Of a DNA stretch of 60,490 bases, positions 28,026 to 37,997 are shown in pieces. The position numbers were made by a program, and so were the translations under genes. Source of the stretch: Bacteroidales bacterium. Its GTDB lineage: Bacteria; Bacteroidota; Bacteroidia; Bacteroidales; Muribaculaceae. The notes beneath the pieces are model-generated. The model saw only the letters and a list, made by a program, of their open reading frames with translations, made no database searches and was not told the DNA's origin. The stretch spans positions 1 through 60,490 of the forward strand of contig JAUNGA010000005.1 of NCBI GenBank assembly GCA_030524765.1, in the 5' to 3' direction. The stretch's first letter is position 1. Each line of letters starts with the position of its first letter.

Positions 28026-28066
28026 AAAACCCGCATCAACAGTCGCAAGCAACTTGTTGATGCGGG
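28026..28066 (-). terminator. Terminator after valS
   Basis: Perfect 12-bp stem CCCGCATCAACA/TGTTGATGCGGG at 28030-28041 and 28055-28066. On the minus strand it is followed by TTTTG, as expected downstream of valS. Confidence 0.85.
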
Positions 28067-28093
28067 CAGAGAATATGTTGACGGTCAGCTATC

Positions 28094-30787
28094 TCAGGCT
28101 TTGAGGGCCGCGAGGGTCGCACGATTGGCCTCGAGTTTGCTGAGAGTGTCGGCGAGTTTTTTGCGTTCACCCTCTACAACGGCGGCCGGGGCGCCGCTGA
28201 CAAAGCGCTCGTTGGACAGTTTTTTCTCGATTGATGTCTTGAATCCCTCGAGATATTTGATGTCTTTCTCAAGACGCGCTATTTCGGCGTCAACATCGAT
28301 CGCCGATGTCAGCGGCACGTTGAATTCAAGCGTACCGACCATGAACGACGCGGCTGCGGCATCTTTTGCAGCATCAACTGTAACATTGTCGACGTTGGCG
28401 AGTTTTTTGATCAGCGGCATAACCTGCTCTGAAAGCTTGCCGAGGACATTGAGCGACAATACCTCTTTAGACGGGATATTTTTCTTGGCACGTACGGCAC
28501 GGATACCCGAGATGATTTCTTTGGCCTGCTCTATCACGGCAACGAGGGCTTCATCGGCAGTCTTTGCTTCGGGTTGCGCGGCATACATGATCGACTCGCC
28601 GGCAGCACGGCTGTCAATGTGCTGCCAAAGTTCCTCGGTGATGAAGGGCATGAAGGGGTGCAGCAGGCGCAGCAGGGCGTCGAAATAGCGTCGTGTGGCA
28701 TCGACTGTGGCACGGGCGGCCGGCTTGCCGTAGGCCGGCTTGACCATTTCGAGATACCAGGATGAGAATTCGTCCCAGAAAAGCCGGTAGATGGCCATCA
28801 GGGCCTCGTTGATGCGGAACTTGTCCATCAGGTCGTTGACCTCGGCGACGGTTGCGCTCAGGCGCGACTCGAACCACTCGATGGCGAGACGGCTGACTTC
28901 GTCGACTTCAATGGTGTCGTCAATCGTCCAGCCCTCGACGAGGCGGAAAGCATTCCAGATCTTGTTGCAGAAGTTGCGGCCCTGCTCGCACAGACGCTCG
29001 TCAAACATGATGTCGTTGCCGGCAGGAGCAGCGAGCATCATGCCCATGCGCACACCGTCAGCACCGAATTTAGCGATCAACTCAAGCGGATCAGGCGAGT
29101 TGCCGAGACTCTTTGACATCTTGCGGCCGAGATTATCGCGCACGATGCCGGTGAAGTAGACGTTGCGGAAGGGCTCTTTGCCGACATATTCGTATCCGGC
29201 CATGATCATGCGTGCTACCCAGAAGAAGATGATATCGGGGCCTGTCACAAGTGTGGCGGTGGGATAGTAATAGTTTATCTCATCGTTGCCGGGGTTGTTG
29301 ATACCGTCGAAGAGTGTTACGGGCCATAGCCACGACGAGAACCATGTGTCGAGCGCGCCCTCGTCCTGACGGAAATCATCGGGCGTGAGCGAGTCGCAAC
29401 CGGGCAGAGCGCGGGCCTTGTCGACCGCTTTCTCGAATGTCTCGGCTACGACAATCTGCTCGCTGCCATCGACGGGCGAGGTATAGTACCATGCCGGGAT
29501 ACGATGTCCCCACCAAAGCTGACGCGAGATACACCAGTCCTGGATGTTTTCGAGCCAGATGCGATATGTGTTCTTGTACTTCTCGGGTACGAATTTGATG
29601 ATATCGTCCATGACCGGGGCGAGCGAGGTCTCGGCGAAATGCCGCATATCGACAAACCACTGCAATGACAGGCGCGGCTCGATGGGTACCTTGGTGCGCT
29701 CAGACAGGCCGACATTGTTGGTGTAATCCTCGACTTTCTCCATCAGGCCTGCTTCTGCAAGGTCTTTGGCGATGGTCTTGCGGCACTCAAAGCGATCCAT
29801 GCCCACGTAAAGGGGGCTGGCCTCGCTGATGGTGCCGTCCTCGTTGAGGATGTCGATGGTCTCGAGCTTGTGGTTTTTGCCGAGCATGTAGTCGTTCTTG
29901 TCATGTGCCGGTGTGACCTTGAGACAGCCTGTGCCAAACTCTATGTCGACATAGCGGTCTTCGATGACCGGAATAACGCGGCCGACCAGCGGCACAATCA
30001 CACGTTTGCCGCGCAACCATGCATTCTTGGGGTCCTTGGGGTTGATGCACATGGCTGTATCACCCATGATGGTTTCGGGACGTGTGGTAGCCACCACTGC
30101 GTAGCGTCGGCCGTCGGCATCGGTGTGCACGACATTGCCCTCACCCTCGGCTCCGGTCATGTCATCGTCGGCGACATAATATTTAAGGTAGTAGAGTTTT
30201 GACTGCTCTTGCTCGAAAAACACCTCGTCGTCGCTGATCGCTGTACGGTTCTGGGGATCCCAGTTGACCATGCGCAGGCCACGATAGATAAGTCCTTTGT
30301 CGTAAAGATCGCAAAAGACCTTGATCACGCTTTGCGAGCGCAGCGGATCCATTGTGAATGCGGTGCGTTCCCAGTCGCAGGATGCACCGAGTTTGCGCAG
30401 CTGCTCGAGTATTATGCCGCCATGTTTGCGGGTCCATTCCCAGGCATGCTCGAGGAATTGCTCACGTGTGAGATCGGTCTTCTTTATGCCTTCTGCGGCC
30501 AGCTTGGCGATAACCTTTGTCTCTGTTGATATCGACGCGTGGTCGGTGCCGGGCACCCAAAGGGCGTTCTTGCCCTGCATGCGTGCTCGACGCACGAGGA
30601 TATCCTGGATCGTGTTGTTGAGCATGTGGCCCATATGGAGCACGCCGGTGACGTTTGGCGGAGGAATTACAATCGTATAAGGCTCGCGTGCGTCAGGCAC
30701 CGAGTGAAATAGTTTGTGATCCATCCAGTAGGCATACCATTTGTCTTCAACCTCAGCAGGATTGTAGACCGTAGCTAATTCTTTCAT
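28094..30787 (-). CDS. valS: Valine--tRNA ligase
   Basis: 897 aa class I synthetase. The HIGH-type motif is in [16 protein letters not shown] (about 38-53) and KMSKS in [14 protein letters not shown] (about 555-568). The editing domain CP1 lies between them ([23 protein letters not shown]), followed by the anticodon-binding helical domain and the C-terminal coiled-coil arm ([17 protein letters not shown]...). Charges tRNA-Val and hydrolyses Thr-tRNA-Val. Monocistronic, with its own terminator and a -7 box at 30855-30848. Confidence 0.97.
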   Translation of the reverse strand: MKELATVYNPAEVEDKWYAYWMDHKLFHSVPDAREPYTIVIPPPNVTGVLHMGHMLNNTIQDILVRRARMQGKNALWVPGTDHASISTETKVIAKLAAEGIKKTDLTREQFLEHAWEWTRKHGGIILEQLRKLGASCDWERTAFTMDPLRSQSVIKVFCDLYDKGLIYRGLRMVNWDPQNRTAISDDEVFFEQEQSKLYYLKYYVADDDMTGAEGEGNVVHTDADGRRYAVVATTRPETIMGDTAMCINPKDPKNAWLRGKRVIVPLVGRVIPVIEDRYVDIEFGTGCLKVTPAHDKNDYMLGKNHKLETIDILNEDGTISEASPLYVGMDRFECRKTIAKDLAEAGLMEKVEDYTNNVGLSERTKVPIEPRLSLQWFVDMRHFAETSLAPVMDDIIKFVPEKYKNTYRIWLENIQDWCISRQLWWGHRIPAWYYTSPVDGSEQIVVAETFEKAVDKARALPGCDSLTPDDFRQDEGALDTWFSSWLWPVTLFDGINNPGNDEINYYYPTATLVTGPDIIFFWVARMIMAGYEYVGKEPFRNVYFTGIVRDNLGRKMSKSLGNSPDPLELIAKFGADGVRMGMMLAAPAGNDIMFDERLCEQGRNFCNKIWNAFRLVEGWTIDDTIEVDEVSRLAIEWFESRLSATVAEVNDLMDKFRINEALMAIYRLFWDEFSSWYLEMVKPAYGKPAARATVDATRRYFDALLRLLHPFMPFITEELWQHIDSRAAGESIMYAAQPEAKTADEALVAVIEQAKEIISGIRAVRAKKNIPSKEVLSLNVLGKLSEQVMPLIKKLANVDNVTVDAAKDAAAASFMVGTLEFNVPLTSAIDVDAEIARLEKDIKYLEGFKTSIEKKLSNERFVSGAPAAVVEGERKKLADTLSKLEANRATLAALKA

Positions 30788-30847
30788 ATTCTGTTATAGA
30801 CTTGTTGCGTGATATGATCGGTAGGCGGCAATGACGCAAACCGAGTG

Positions 30848-30855
30848 CAAAGTTA
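30848..30855 (-). promoter_or_regulatory. -7 promoter box of valS
   Basis: TAACTTTG on the minus strand, 60 bp upstream of the start codon, leaving a leader of about 55 nt. No T-box-like structure is apparent. Confidence 0.5.
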
Positions 30856-30899
30856 CGAATTTTTGTCAGTGCTGATGACATTAATTCATTACTTTTTTA

Positions 30900-30907
30900 T
30901 AATTTTG
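30900..30907 (+). promoter_or_regulatory. -7 promoter box of the patatin gene
   Basis: TAATTTTG, 20 bp before the ATG at 30928; the -33 element is not clear. Confidence 0.4.
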
Positions 30908-30927
30908 CAGTGAAATCAGGATAACCG

Positions 30928-31728
30928 ATGCAAAAAGACACCGAAACATGTGATCGAAAGTTCAAACTCGGCGTGGCGTTGACCGGCGGCGGTGCGCGCG
31001 GGCTGGCACATGCCGGTGCCCTTGCTGCCATTGAGGAGGCGGGGCTCAGGCCCGATATCATGGCCGGCGTCAGCGCCGGTAGTCTCGCAGCGGTACTGTA
31101 TGCGGCCGGTAACACTCCCAGACACATACTCGAGCTGTTTACCGGTATCGGATTCAGGGATCTTGTCGAGTTCAGGCCTCACCATGGCGGCCTTTTCGGC
31201 GTAGAGCCGTTCAAGAAGTTCATTGCCGAAAATACAAAGCCGTATGTCAATCTCGAGGATTTCCCGATAAAAGTATATATCGGTGCGACAGATTTTGATC
31301 ACGGTGTACCGGTAGAGTTCCATGAGGGCGAGATATTGCCCCGTGTGGTCGCTTCTTGTTCGATACCGATCATTTTCAAACCGGTGGAGATCGACGGTGT
31401 AAATTATGTCGACGGCGGCGTACTGCGCAACCATCCGGCATGGATCATCCGTGACAAATGCGAGACTCTGATAGGTATAAATGTCAGTCCGCTGAAACCG
31501 CGTCCCGGCACCTCGAGTTTTGTCGACGTGGCCATGCGCACATACAATCTTATGGCCAAAGCCAATCAGTTGGCCGATATGCAACTGTGTGATGTGTCGG
31601 TAGAAACGCCCGAAATAGCCAGTTACCGTACATTTGACCTCAGGTCGGTGCGGGAGTTGTATCTTAGCGGTTACATACACACCCGCAAGGCATTGCGCGA
31701 CGCGGGGCTATGGAAGCCGAAGAGTTGA
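30928..31728 (+). CDS. Patatin-like phospholipase
   Basis: 266 aa. Oxyanion-hole GGGARGLAHAGAL (20-32), nucleophile elbow GVSAG with Ser49, and the dyad partner Asp161 in DGG (YVDGGVLRNHP). No signal peptide, so this is the cytoplasmic RssA-like group of acyl hydrolases rather than a secreted toxin. The lipid substrate is unknown. Followed after 53 bp by the amylase-family gene on the same strand. Confidence 0.9.
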   Translation: MQKDTETCDRKFKLGVALTGGGARGLAHAGALAAIEEAGLRPDIMAGVSAGSLAAVLYAAGNTPRHILELFTGIGFRDLVEFRPHHGGLFGVEPFKKFIAENTKPYVNLEDFPIKVYIGATDFDHGVPVEFHEGEILPRVVASCSIPIIFKPVEIDGVNYVDGGVLRNHPAWIIRDKCETLIGINVSPLKPRPGTSSFVDVAMRTYNLMAKANQLADMQLCDVSVETPEIASYRTFDLRSVRELYLSGYIHTRKALRDAGLWKPKS

Positions 31729-31781
31729 GGTCGATCCTGATAAAAGTCTAACAAATCTACAATCAAGCCAACAAGGAACCA

Positions 31782-33545
31782 ATGCAAATGGAAAAAGCCC
31801 GGGTGATAAAACCTATAATCTATCAGCTACTGCCGAGATTGTTTACCAATTATAATACAGATCCGGTACCCGGCGGTACCATCGAAGAGAACGGATCGGG
31901 CAAACTCAATGATATCAACCCCACCATACTGCATGAATTGCGCCGGCTTGGCGCTACGCATGTGTGGTACACGGGTGTGCTCGAGCATGCACATACGCCT
32001 GATTACACAGCATATGGTATCCCCCGTCACAACCCGCACATTATCAAAGGCAAAGCCGGTAGTCCATATGCCATCACCGACTATTACGACATAGACCCCG
32101 ATCTGGCTGTGAGTGTACCAGACCGTGTTAAGGAATTCGAAAAACTCGTGGCCCGTACTCACAAAGCCGGGCTCAAGGTAATCATTGATTTCGTGCCCAA
32201 TCATGTGGCTCGCGAATATCACAGCGATGCTGCACCGAGCGGCGTCGAGGATCTGGGTCAGGGCGACAACAAAGAGATGTTCTTTGACCCGCACAACAAC
32301 TTCTATTATATCACTCGTCAGCTCTTCTCGCCTGTAGATGTCGATCTTGGCGAGGGCAAGGACGCTTATGTTGAGTTCCCCGCAAAGGCATCGGGCAATG
32401 ACTGCTTCACGGCATTCCCCGGTAAGTTTGACTGGTATGACACTGTCAAGCTCAATTATGGCTATGACTACGGCGACCATACCCGCCACTACGACCCAAT
32501 ACCGTCTACCTGGCTTAAAATGCTGCATATACTGCGTTATTGGGCGTCGAAGGGTGTAGACGGATTCCGTTGCGACATGGCACATATGGTGCCGGTCGAT
32601 TTCTGGCGTTGGGCGATTCCGCAGGTCAAGGCCATAAATCCCGATATAATTTTTATTGCCGAGATATATGATGTGTCGCTTTATCGCTCATTTATATTTA
32701 CGGCCGGCTTCGATTACCTGTACGACAAGGTGAATCTCTACGATAGTCTGCGGGCTATCGAGACAGCGCACCATTCGGCCGCCACACTCACCTCGTGCTG
32801 GCAGACAGTCGACGGCATATCAGACCATATGCTCAACTTCCTTGAGAATCACGACGAACAGCGTTTTGCCTCTCCGCAGTATGCCGGCGACGCCTGGCGC
32901 GTAGTGCCGTCGCTGGTGGTCAGCGCTATGATGTCGACCGGTCCGTTTATGATATATGCCGGTCAGGAACTCGGCGAAGCCGCTCTTGACTCCGAGGGCT
33001 ATAGTGGCCGCGACGGACGCACAACCATCTTTGATTACTGGAGCATACCCACCGTGCGTCGCTGGCTCAACCGCGGCCGCTGCGACGGGCACCTCTCTGA
33101 TAAGGAGAAGAGCCTGCGTGCCATGTATGCCCGCGTGCTCAATATATGCAACGAGGAGCCAGCCGTGGGTCAGGGTAAATTCTTTGACCTGATGTATGTC
33201 AACTACGAGAATCCACGTTTCGATCCCCACCGCAACTATGCGTTCATGCGTTCGTATGGCGATGATCTGCTCGTCATAATGGTCAACTTTGCCGAAAATG
33301 AGGTTCAGGTCGAGGTAAATATCCCGGGTCATGCATTCGATTACCTTGAGTTGCCTCGTGGATTTGTCATCGCCACCGACTTGCTTACAGGCGCCGAATC
33401 GCTGAAATGCCTCAGCGACAGCCAGCCTCTGCGTTCGCATATTCCTGCCCGCGGAGCTGTCATCTGGAAAATCAAAACGCCGAATATATCACCCGAGCAT
33501 AAAAAAGGTGATAAAAATGTAGCTGATACAGCGAAAAAAGCGTAA
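31782..33545 (+). CDS. Alpha-amylase family (GH13) protein, cytoplasmic
   Basis: 587 aa (an ATG at 31788 would shorten it by two residues). GH13 barrel with the catalytic Asp265 (DGFRCDMAH), acid/base Glu294 (IFIAEIYD) and the late HD pair His357-Asp358 (FLENHDEQRF). A small C-terminal beta domain (about 490-565) and a charged tail follow. There is no signal peptide, so it should act on internal glucans or oligosaccharides rather than on extracellular starch. No SusC/SusD genes are near. The prs promoter overlaps its stop codon. Confidence 0.9.
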   Translation: MQMEKARVIKPIIYQLLPRLFTNYNTDPVPGGTIEENGSGKLNDINPTILHELRRLGATHVWYTGVLEHAHTPDYTAYGIPRHNPHIIKGKAGSPYAITDYYDIDPDLAVSVPDRVKEFEKLVARTHKAGLKVIIDFVPNHVAREYHSDAAPSGVEDLGQGDNKEMFFDPHNNFYYITRQLFSPVDVDLGEGKDAYVEFPAKASGNDCFTAFPGKFDWYDTVKLNYGYDYGDHTRHYDPIPSTWLKMLHILRYWASKGVDGFRCDMAHMVPVDFWRWAIPQVKAINPDIIFIAEIYDVSLYRSFIFTAGFDYLYDKVNLYDSLRAIETAHHSAATLTSCWQTVDGISDHMLNFLENHDEQRFASPQYAGDAWRVVPSLVVSAMMSTGPFMIYAGQELGEAALDSEGYSGRDGRTTIFDYWSIPTVRRWLNRGRCDGHLSDKEKSLRAMYARVLNICNEEPAVGQGKFFDLMYVNYENPRFDPHRNYAFMRSYGDDLLVIMVNFAENEVQVEVNIPGHAFDYLELPRGFVIATDLLTGAESLKCLSDSQPLRSHIPARGAVIWKIKTPNISPEHKKGDKNVADTAKKA

Positions 33546-33550
33546 CTTTG
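33543..33550 (+). promoter_or_regulatory. -7 promoter box of prs
   Basis: TAACTTTG; its first three bases are the stop codon of the amylase-family gene. 33 bp before the prs ATG. Confidence 0.55.
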
Positions 33551-33583
33551 CACCCGTATTTCATATCCACCTTATAATATATA

Positions 33584-34528
33584 ATGAATACCGCCCTACC
33601 CCCTTTCAAGATTTTCGCCGGTACCAAATCGCGTTACATGGCCGAAGAAATTTGTAAAGACCTCGGCGTCGAGCTGGGTAAAATGAATATCCAGCATTTT
33701 GCCGACGGAGAGTTTGAAGTGTCGTTTGAAGAGTCAATACGCGGCTGTGAAGTCTATCTGGTGCAGTCGACATTCCCCAACAGCGACAATCTCATGGAGC
33801 TCCTGCTGATGATTGATGCAGCAAAGCGTGCTTCGGCCAAATCGACCATTGCCGTTATCCCGTACTTCGGCTGGGCCCGTCAGGACCGCAAGGACAAACC
33901 CCGCGTATCTATCGCCGCCAAGCTCGTCTCTGACCTGCTTACCGCAGCAGGCGTCGACCGCGTGATCACAATGGATCTGCACGCCGATCAGATTCAGGGA
34001 TTCTTCAACGTGCCTGTTGACCACCTTTACGCATCATCGGTATTCATTCCATATATTCAGTCGCTCAAGCTCGATAACATGGTGATTGCAACACCTGACG
34101 TCGGCGGAGCAAAGCGTGCCAACTCTTACGCCAAATATCTCGATCTGCCTCTGGTGCTATGTCACAAGCAGCGTGCCAAGGCTAATGTCGTGGCAAACAT
34201 GACAGTGATCGGCGACGTAAAAGACAAAAACGTGATACTCGTCGACGATATGGTAGATACAGCCGGCACTATCACCAAGGCGGCTGACCTGATGCTTGAG
34301 AACGGTGCACGCAGCGTGCGCGCTCTCTGCTCTCACGCCATCATGAGCGACCCCGCTACCGATCGCGTCAACGAGTCTGGTCTGGTAGAGATGATATTCA
34401 CCAACTCGATTCCATACAATAAAGACTGCAAGAAATGCACCATAATCTCGGTAGCCCGACTGTTTGCCGACACCATCCGTCGCGTACACTCCAATCAGTC
34501 GATTTCGTCGCAGTATCTCATCAAGTAA
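33584..34528 (+). CDS. prs: Ribose-phosphate pyrophosphokinase
   Basis: 314 aa. Makes PRPP from ribose-5-phosphate and ATP for nucleotide, histidine and tryptophan synthesis. The flexible-loop and ATP region FGWARQDRKDKPR, the metal-binding DLHADQIQGFF and the PRPP signature VILVDDMVDTAGTITKAA are all intact. Standard length, cytoplasmic hexamer in the family. pfp follows after 25 bp and is probably co-transcribed. Confidence 0.97.
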   Translation: MNTALPPFKIFAGTKSRYMAEEICKDLGVELGKMNIQHFADGEFEVSFEESIRGCEVYLVQSTFPNSDNLMELLLMIDAAKRASAKSTIAVIPYFGWARQDRKDKPRVSIAAKLVSDLLTAAGVDRVITMDLHADQIQGFFNVPVDHLYASSVFIPYIQSLKLDNMVIATPDVGGAKRANSYAKYLDLPLVLCHKQRAKANVVANMTVIGDVKDKNVILVDDMVDTAGTITKAADLMLENGARSVRALCSHAIMSDPATDRVNESGLVEMIFTNSIPYNKDCKKCTIISVARLFADTIRRVHSNQSISSQYLIK

Positions 34529-34553
34529 AATTACATAAACGACACATAAGAAA

Positions 34554-36203
34554 ATGAAAAAAAGTCCATTGCAGAAGGCCCGCGCGGCCTATCAGCCCAA
34601 GCTGCCCATCGTGCTCACAGGCGCGGTAAAGGCTGTCGAGGGCAATCCTACCCGGTCAGTGGCCGATCAGGCTGAGATACAACGTCTGTTCCCCAACACA
34701 TACGGTCTGCCCGAACTCAAATTTGAGAAGAACACTACTCCCGCAGCCGGTCGTCCGGTCAATGTAGGTGTTATCCTCTCAGGCGGTCAGGCCCCCGGCG
34801 GTCACAACGTTATCAGCGGCCTTTTTGACGGTATCAAGAAAATACACCGCGACAGCCGCCTGTTCGGTTTTCTCATGGGCCCCGGCGGTCTCGTCGACCA
34901 TAAATATATCGAACTCACCTCGGCTATCATCGATGACTACCGCAATACGGGCGGTTTTGATATCATCGGCTCAGGTCGTACCAAACTCGAGACCAAAGAG
35001 CAGTTTGACAAAGGTCTCGAGATTGTAAAGGAACTCAATATCAAGGCGCTTGTAATCATAGGCGGTGACGATTCAAACACCAATGCCGCCGTACTCGCCG
35101 AGTACTATAAGAGCATCAATGCCGGCGTGCAGGTAATCGGCTGCCCCAAGACCATCGACGGCGACCTCAAGAACGAGTGCATTGAGACATCTTTCGGTTT
35201 CGATACCGCGACCAAAGTTTACTCTGAGGTGATCGGTAACATTCAGCGCGACTGCAACTCGGCCAAGAAATATTGGCACTTTATCAAACTGATGGGCCGC
35301 TCGGCCAGCCATATCGCTCTTGAGTGCGCTCTCCAGACTCAGCCCAATATCTGCATCATCTCTGAGGAGGTCGAGGCCAAGAATATGACCCTGCAGGATG
35401 TTGTCAACTCAATCGCCGACGTAGTGGCCGCCCGCGCCGAATATGGCAACAACTTCGGTACCGTTCTCATTCCCGAGGGTCTGATCGAGTTTATTCCCGC
35501 TATCAAAAAACTCATTGCCGAGCTCAATAATGTGCTTGCGGCAAATGCTGACGCCACAAAAGATCTCGCAGGCGAGGCCCTCGAGACATTCATCAAGGAG
35601 CACCTCAGCGCCGACAACCGTGCTACTCTCGAGTCTCTGCCCGACAACGTTGCACGTCAGCTCATGCTCGACCGCGACCCCCACGGCAATGTGCAGGTAT
35701 CGCTTATCGAGACCGAGAAACTGCTCAGCGAGATGGTTGGAAACCGTCTGAAAACAATGGCTGCCGAGGGCAAATTCAAAGGCAAGTTCTCTGCCCTGCA
35801 CCACTTCTTCGGTTACGAAGGCCGTTGCGCCGATCCCTCGAACTTTGACGCCGACTACTGCTATGCCCTCGGTTTCAACGCCGCTTGTCTTGTCAATGCA
35901 GGTGTGACCGGCTACATGTCGTCTATCCGCAACCTGGTAAAACCTTCGGTTCAGTGGACTGCGGGCGGTATTCCCATCACCATGATGATGAATATCGAGC
36001 ACCGCAACGGTGCCGACAAGCCCGTTATCCAGAAGGCTTTGGTGCGTCTCGACGGAGCTCCATTCCGCAAGTTCGCCTCTCAGCGCGATGATTGGTCGAT
36101 GAATACCTGTTATGTATATCCCGGTCCTATCCAGTACTTTGGCCCGGCCGAGGTATGCGATCAGCCCTCTCTGACCCTGCTCTACGAGCACAAAGATAAA
36201 TAA
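34554..36203 (+). CDS. pfp: Diphosphate--fructose-6-phosphate 1-phosphotransferase
   Basis: 549 aa, the long PPi-dependent phosphofructokinase type. Phosphoryl-donor motif GGDDS (170-174) with Asp where ATP enzymes have Gly, marking PPi use; catalytic loop PKTIDGD (198-204); [11 protein letters not shown] near 75-85. It phosphorylates fructose-6-phosphate reversibly with pyrophosphate, replacing or complementing ATP-PFK in anaerobes. A strong terminator follows. Confidence 0.95.
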   Translation: MKKSPLQKARAAYQPKLPIVLTGAVKAVEGNPTRSVADQAEIQRLFPNTYGLPELKFEKNTTPAAGRPVNVGVILSGGQAPGGHNVISGLFDGIKKIHRDSRLFGFLMGPGGLVDHKYIELTSAIIDDYRNTGGFDIIGSGRTKLETKEQFDKGLEIVKELNIKALVIIGGDDSNTNAAVLAEYYKSINAGVQVIGCPKTIDGDLKNECIETSFGFDTATKVYSEVIGNIQRDCNSAKKYWHFIKLMGRSASHIALECALQTQPNICIISEEVEAKNMTLQDVVNSIADVVAARAEYGNNFGTVLIPEGLIEFIPAIKKLIAELNNVLAANADATKDLAGEALETFIKEHLSADNRATLESLPDNVARQLMLDRDPHGNVQVSLIETEKLLSEMVGNRLKTMAAEGKFKGKFSALHHFFGYEGRCADPSNFDADYCYALGFNAACLVNAGVTGYMSSIRNLVKPSVQWTAGGIPITMMMNIEHRNGADKPVIQKALVRLDGAPFRKFASQRDDWSMNTCYVYPGPIQYFGPAEVCDQPSLTLLYEHKDK

Positions 36204-36223
36204 TCCCGAATCACAGCTTGTAG

Positions 36224-36268
36224 TGAGCCTGCCCGGGGAGCGATTTTGCTCTGGCAGGCTCATTTTTT
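36224..36268 (+). terminator. Terminator after pfp
   Basis: Perfect 10-bp stem TGAGCCTGCC/GGCAGGCTCA (36224-36233, 36253-36262) followed by six T. Confidence 0.9.
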
Positions 36269-36323
36269 ATACATAAGTGCGATGTTGGTCACAGTTATTT
36301 ATGAATATTTGCTAAAAATGTCG

Positions 36324-36331
36324 TAACTTTG
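36324..36331 (+). promoter_or_regulatory. -7 promoter box of the barrel-protein operon
   Basis: TAACTTTG, with a 63-nt leader before the ATG at 36395. Confidence 0.5.
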
Positions 36332-36394
36332 TGGCTCAAAGTGTTAATCAGCCCCGTGTGAACTACCCGCCAAGGGGCATCAAAAACGTTCTTG

Positions 36395-37144
36395 ATGACC
36401 AATCGCTTAAAAGTGCTTTTTGCTGTCGTTCTTGCATCGCTGTGCAGTATTGTGCTGCCCGGCGCGGCAGCTCAGGAGCGCTTCAGCCGTGATATAGAGC
36501 AAATTTCTTTCATACCTAAAGGACTGTGGATTACGGGTGTGAGTGTCAGCTATTCGCAGTCTAACCAAGACAATTACCAGTTTCTTGTGATAGAGAATCT
36601 TTCCGGCGACACCTACACGTTCAAGGTCAGTCCTATGCTGATGTTTGCATTCAAAGATAATCTTGCGGCCGGTGCCCGCGTTGGGTATTCGCGCCAGCGT
36701 ACCCGTCTCGATGCCGCCGATATAGTACTTGACTCCGAGACTGAATACAATGTCGACAATCTCTACTCGATAAGTCACAGCTATTATGGTATGGGAGCTT
36801 TCAGACAGTATCTATCGCTGGGCTCGAATACACGCTTCGGCCTCTTCAATGAGGTGCAGCTGCAGATCGGTGGCGGTCAGGCCAAGATCTGCAGTGGTTC
36901 AGGTGAAAGTCTCACCGGAACATATGAGCGATACCTTGACCTCAACGTGGGTGTAGCTCCCGGTCTGATTGTATTTCTCAACAATTACTCGGCACTTGAG
37001 GTCAATGTCGGTGTGCTCGGATTTGACTATCGCAAGACTCGTTCGGTGACCGACCAGATTTATGTGGCCAACCGTACCGTGTCGAGTGCCAATTTCCGTA
37101 TCAATCTGTTCTCGATCACCTTCGGTGTGGCGTTTTATCTCTAA
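36395..37144 (+). CDS. Putative outer-membrane beta-barrel protein, paralogue 1
   Basis: 249 aa from the ATG at 36395 (a TTG precedes it directly at 36392). Signal peptide to about AAAQ. The mature protein opens with a short ISFIPKGLWITG segment and then shows alternating strands typical of a small barrel (FKVSPMLMFAFKDNLAAGARVGYSR; FGLFNEVQLQIGGGQAK; NFRINLFSITFGVAFYL at the C-terminus). It aligns with the next gene along its whole length (FIPKGKWSFG; FGIFNEVDVTVGSG; NFRFNIFNINFGM). No family name recognised; function unknown. Stop overlaps the next start (TAATG). Confidence 0.75.
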   Translation: MTNRLKVLFAVVLASLCSIVLPGAAAQERFSRDIEQISFIPKGLWITGVSVSYSQSNQDNYQFLVIENLSGDTYTFKVSPMLMFAFKDNLAAGARVGYSRQRTRLDAADIVLDSETEYNVDNLYSISHSYYGMGAFRQYLSLGSNTRFGLFNEVQLQIGGGQAKICSGSGESLTGTYERYLDLNVGVAPGLIVFLNNYSALEVNVGVLGFDYRKTRSVTDQIYVANRTVSSANFRINLFSITFGVAFYL

Positions 37145-37992
37145 TGGCTATGCGTAGACTGTACTTGCTCATCATACTGACGCTTTGCACGGCATGTGTC
37201 GCCGTAGCCGGTTCACCAATCATCGTGCGCAAATCGCTGGCTCCTGATAATCCCGACAAACACGAGATGGTGATCGTCGGCAACGATACCGTGCCTCTGG
37301 TGATACCCGAGCGTAATTTCGGCCGATATGACCGCGGACTATTCAATTATCTTTTTATACCCAAAGGAAAATGGAGCTTCGGACTGACTGCATCATACGG
37401 TGAGCTAAACACCGAGGATGTGCAAGTGCTCTCGCTGCTCAAAAATGTCGACTTCAAAGGCAAAATCTATTCGATCAAGCCTTTTATCTCATATTTTATC
37501 AGAAACAACCAGTCGGTGGGTCTGCGTTTCAACTATTCCCGTGGCATTGGTGATCTCGACAATCTGTCGATGGATTTTGACGAAGACCTCAATTTCTCAA
37601 TCCACGACGTGAGCTATTATACTCAGTCATACTCGGCATCGATATTCTATCGCAACTATATCGGACTTAACAAATCCAAACGTTTCGGTATATTCAACGA
37701 GGTCGATGTAACGGTCGGCAGCGGTTCGACACGTTTCAAACGTATCTATAACAGCGAGCCTAAAGACACCCGCACTATAATCACACAGGGCAGTCTTAAC
37801 TTCAGCCCCGGTGTATGCGTATTTATTCAGGAGTATGTGGCATTCAACGTCTCGTTCGGCGTGTTTGGCATCAATTTCCGTCGTGAACACCAGATGACCG
37901 ACGGGCTCGACGAGGGAACACGGTTTACGTCGGGTGCTAATTTCCGCTTTAATATTTTCAACATCAACTTCGGTATGATGGTAGTAATCTGA
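37144..37992 (+). CDS. Putative outer-membrane beta-barrel protein, paralogue 2
   Basis: 282 aa; ATGs at 37144 and 37150 are both possible. Signal peptide ends near VAVAGS. It has an extra N-terminal stretch of about 40 residues (RKSLAPDNPDKHEMVIVGNDTVPLVIPERNFG) that paralogue 1 lacks, then the same barrel pattern. Function unknown. Position between paralogue 1 and a PCMD lipoprotein (5 bp gap) implies a shared surface or periplasmic task. Confidence 0.75.
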   Translation: MAMRRLYLLIILTLCTACVAVAGSPIIVRKSLAPDNPDKHEMVIVGNDTVPLVIPERNFGRYDRGLFNYLFIPKGKWSFGLTASYGELNTEDVQVLSLLKNVDFKGKIYSIKPFISYFIRNNQSVGLRFNYSRGIGDLDNLSMDFDEDLNFSIHDVSYYTQSYSASIFYRNYIGLNKSKRFGIFNEVDVTVGSGSTRFKRIYNSEPKDTRTIITQGSLNFSPGVCVFIQEYVAFNVSFGVFGINFRREHQMTDGLDEGTRFTSGANFRFNIFNINFGMMVVI

Positions 37993-37997
37993 CAGTC

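Noticed and set aside
30916..31680. 254-codon minus-strand frame opposite the patatin gene
   Set aside because: The sense strand encodes an intact patatin with all active-site motifs; the antisense product shows none.
35409..36263. 284-codon minus-strand frame opposite pfp
   Set aside because: Shadow of pfp; no motifs, and it runs through the pfp terminator.
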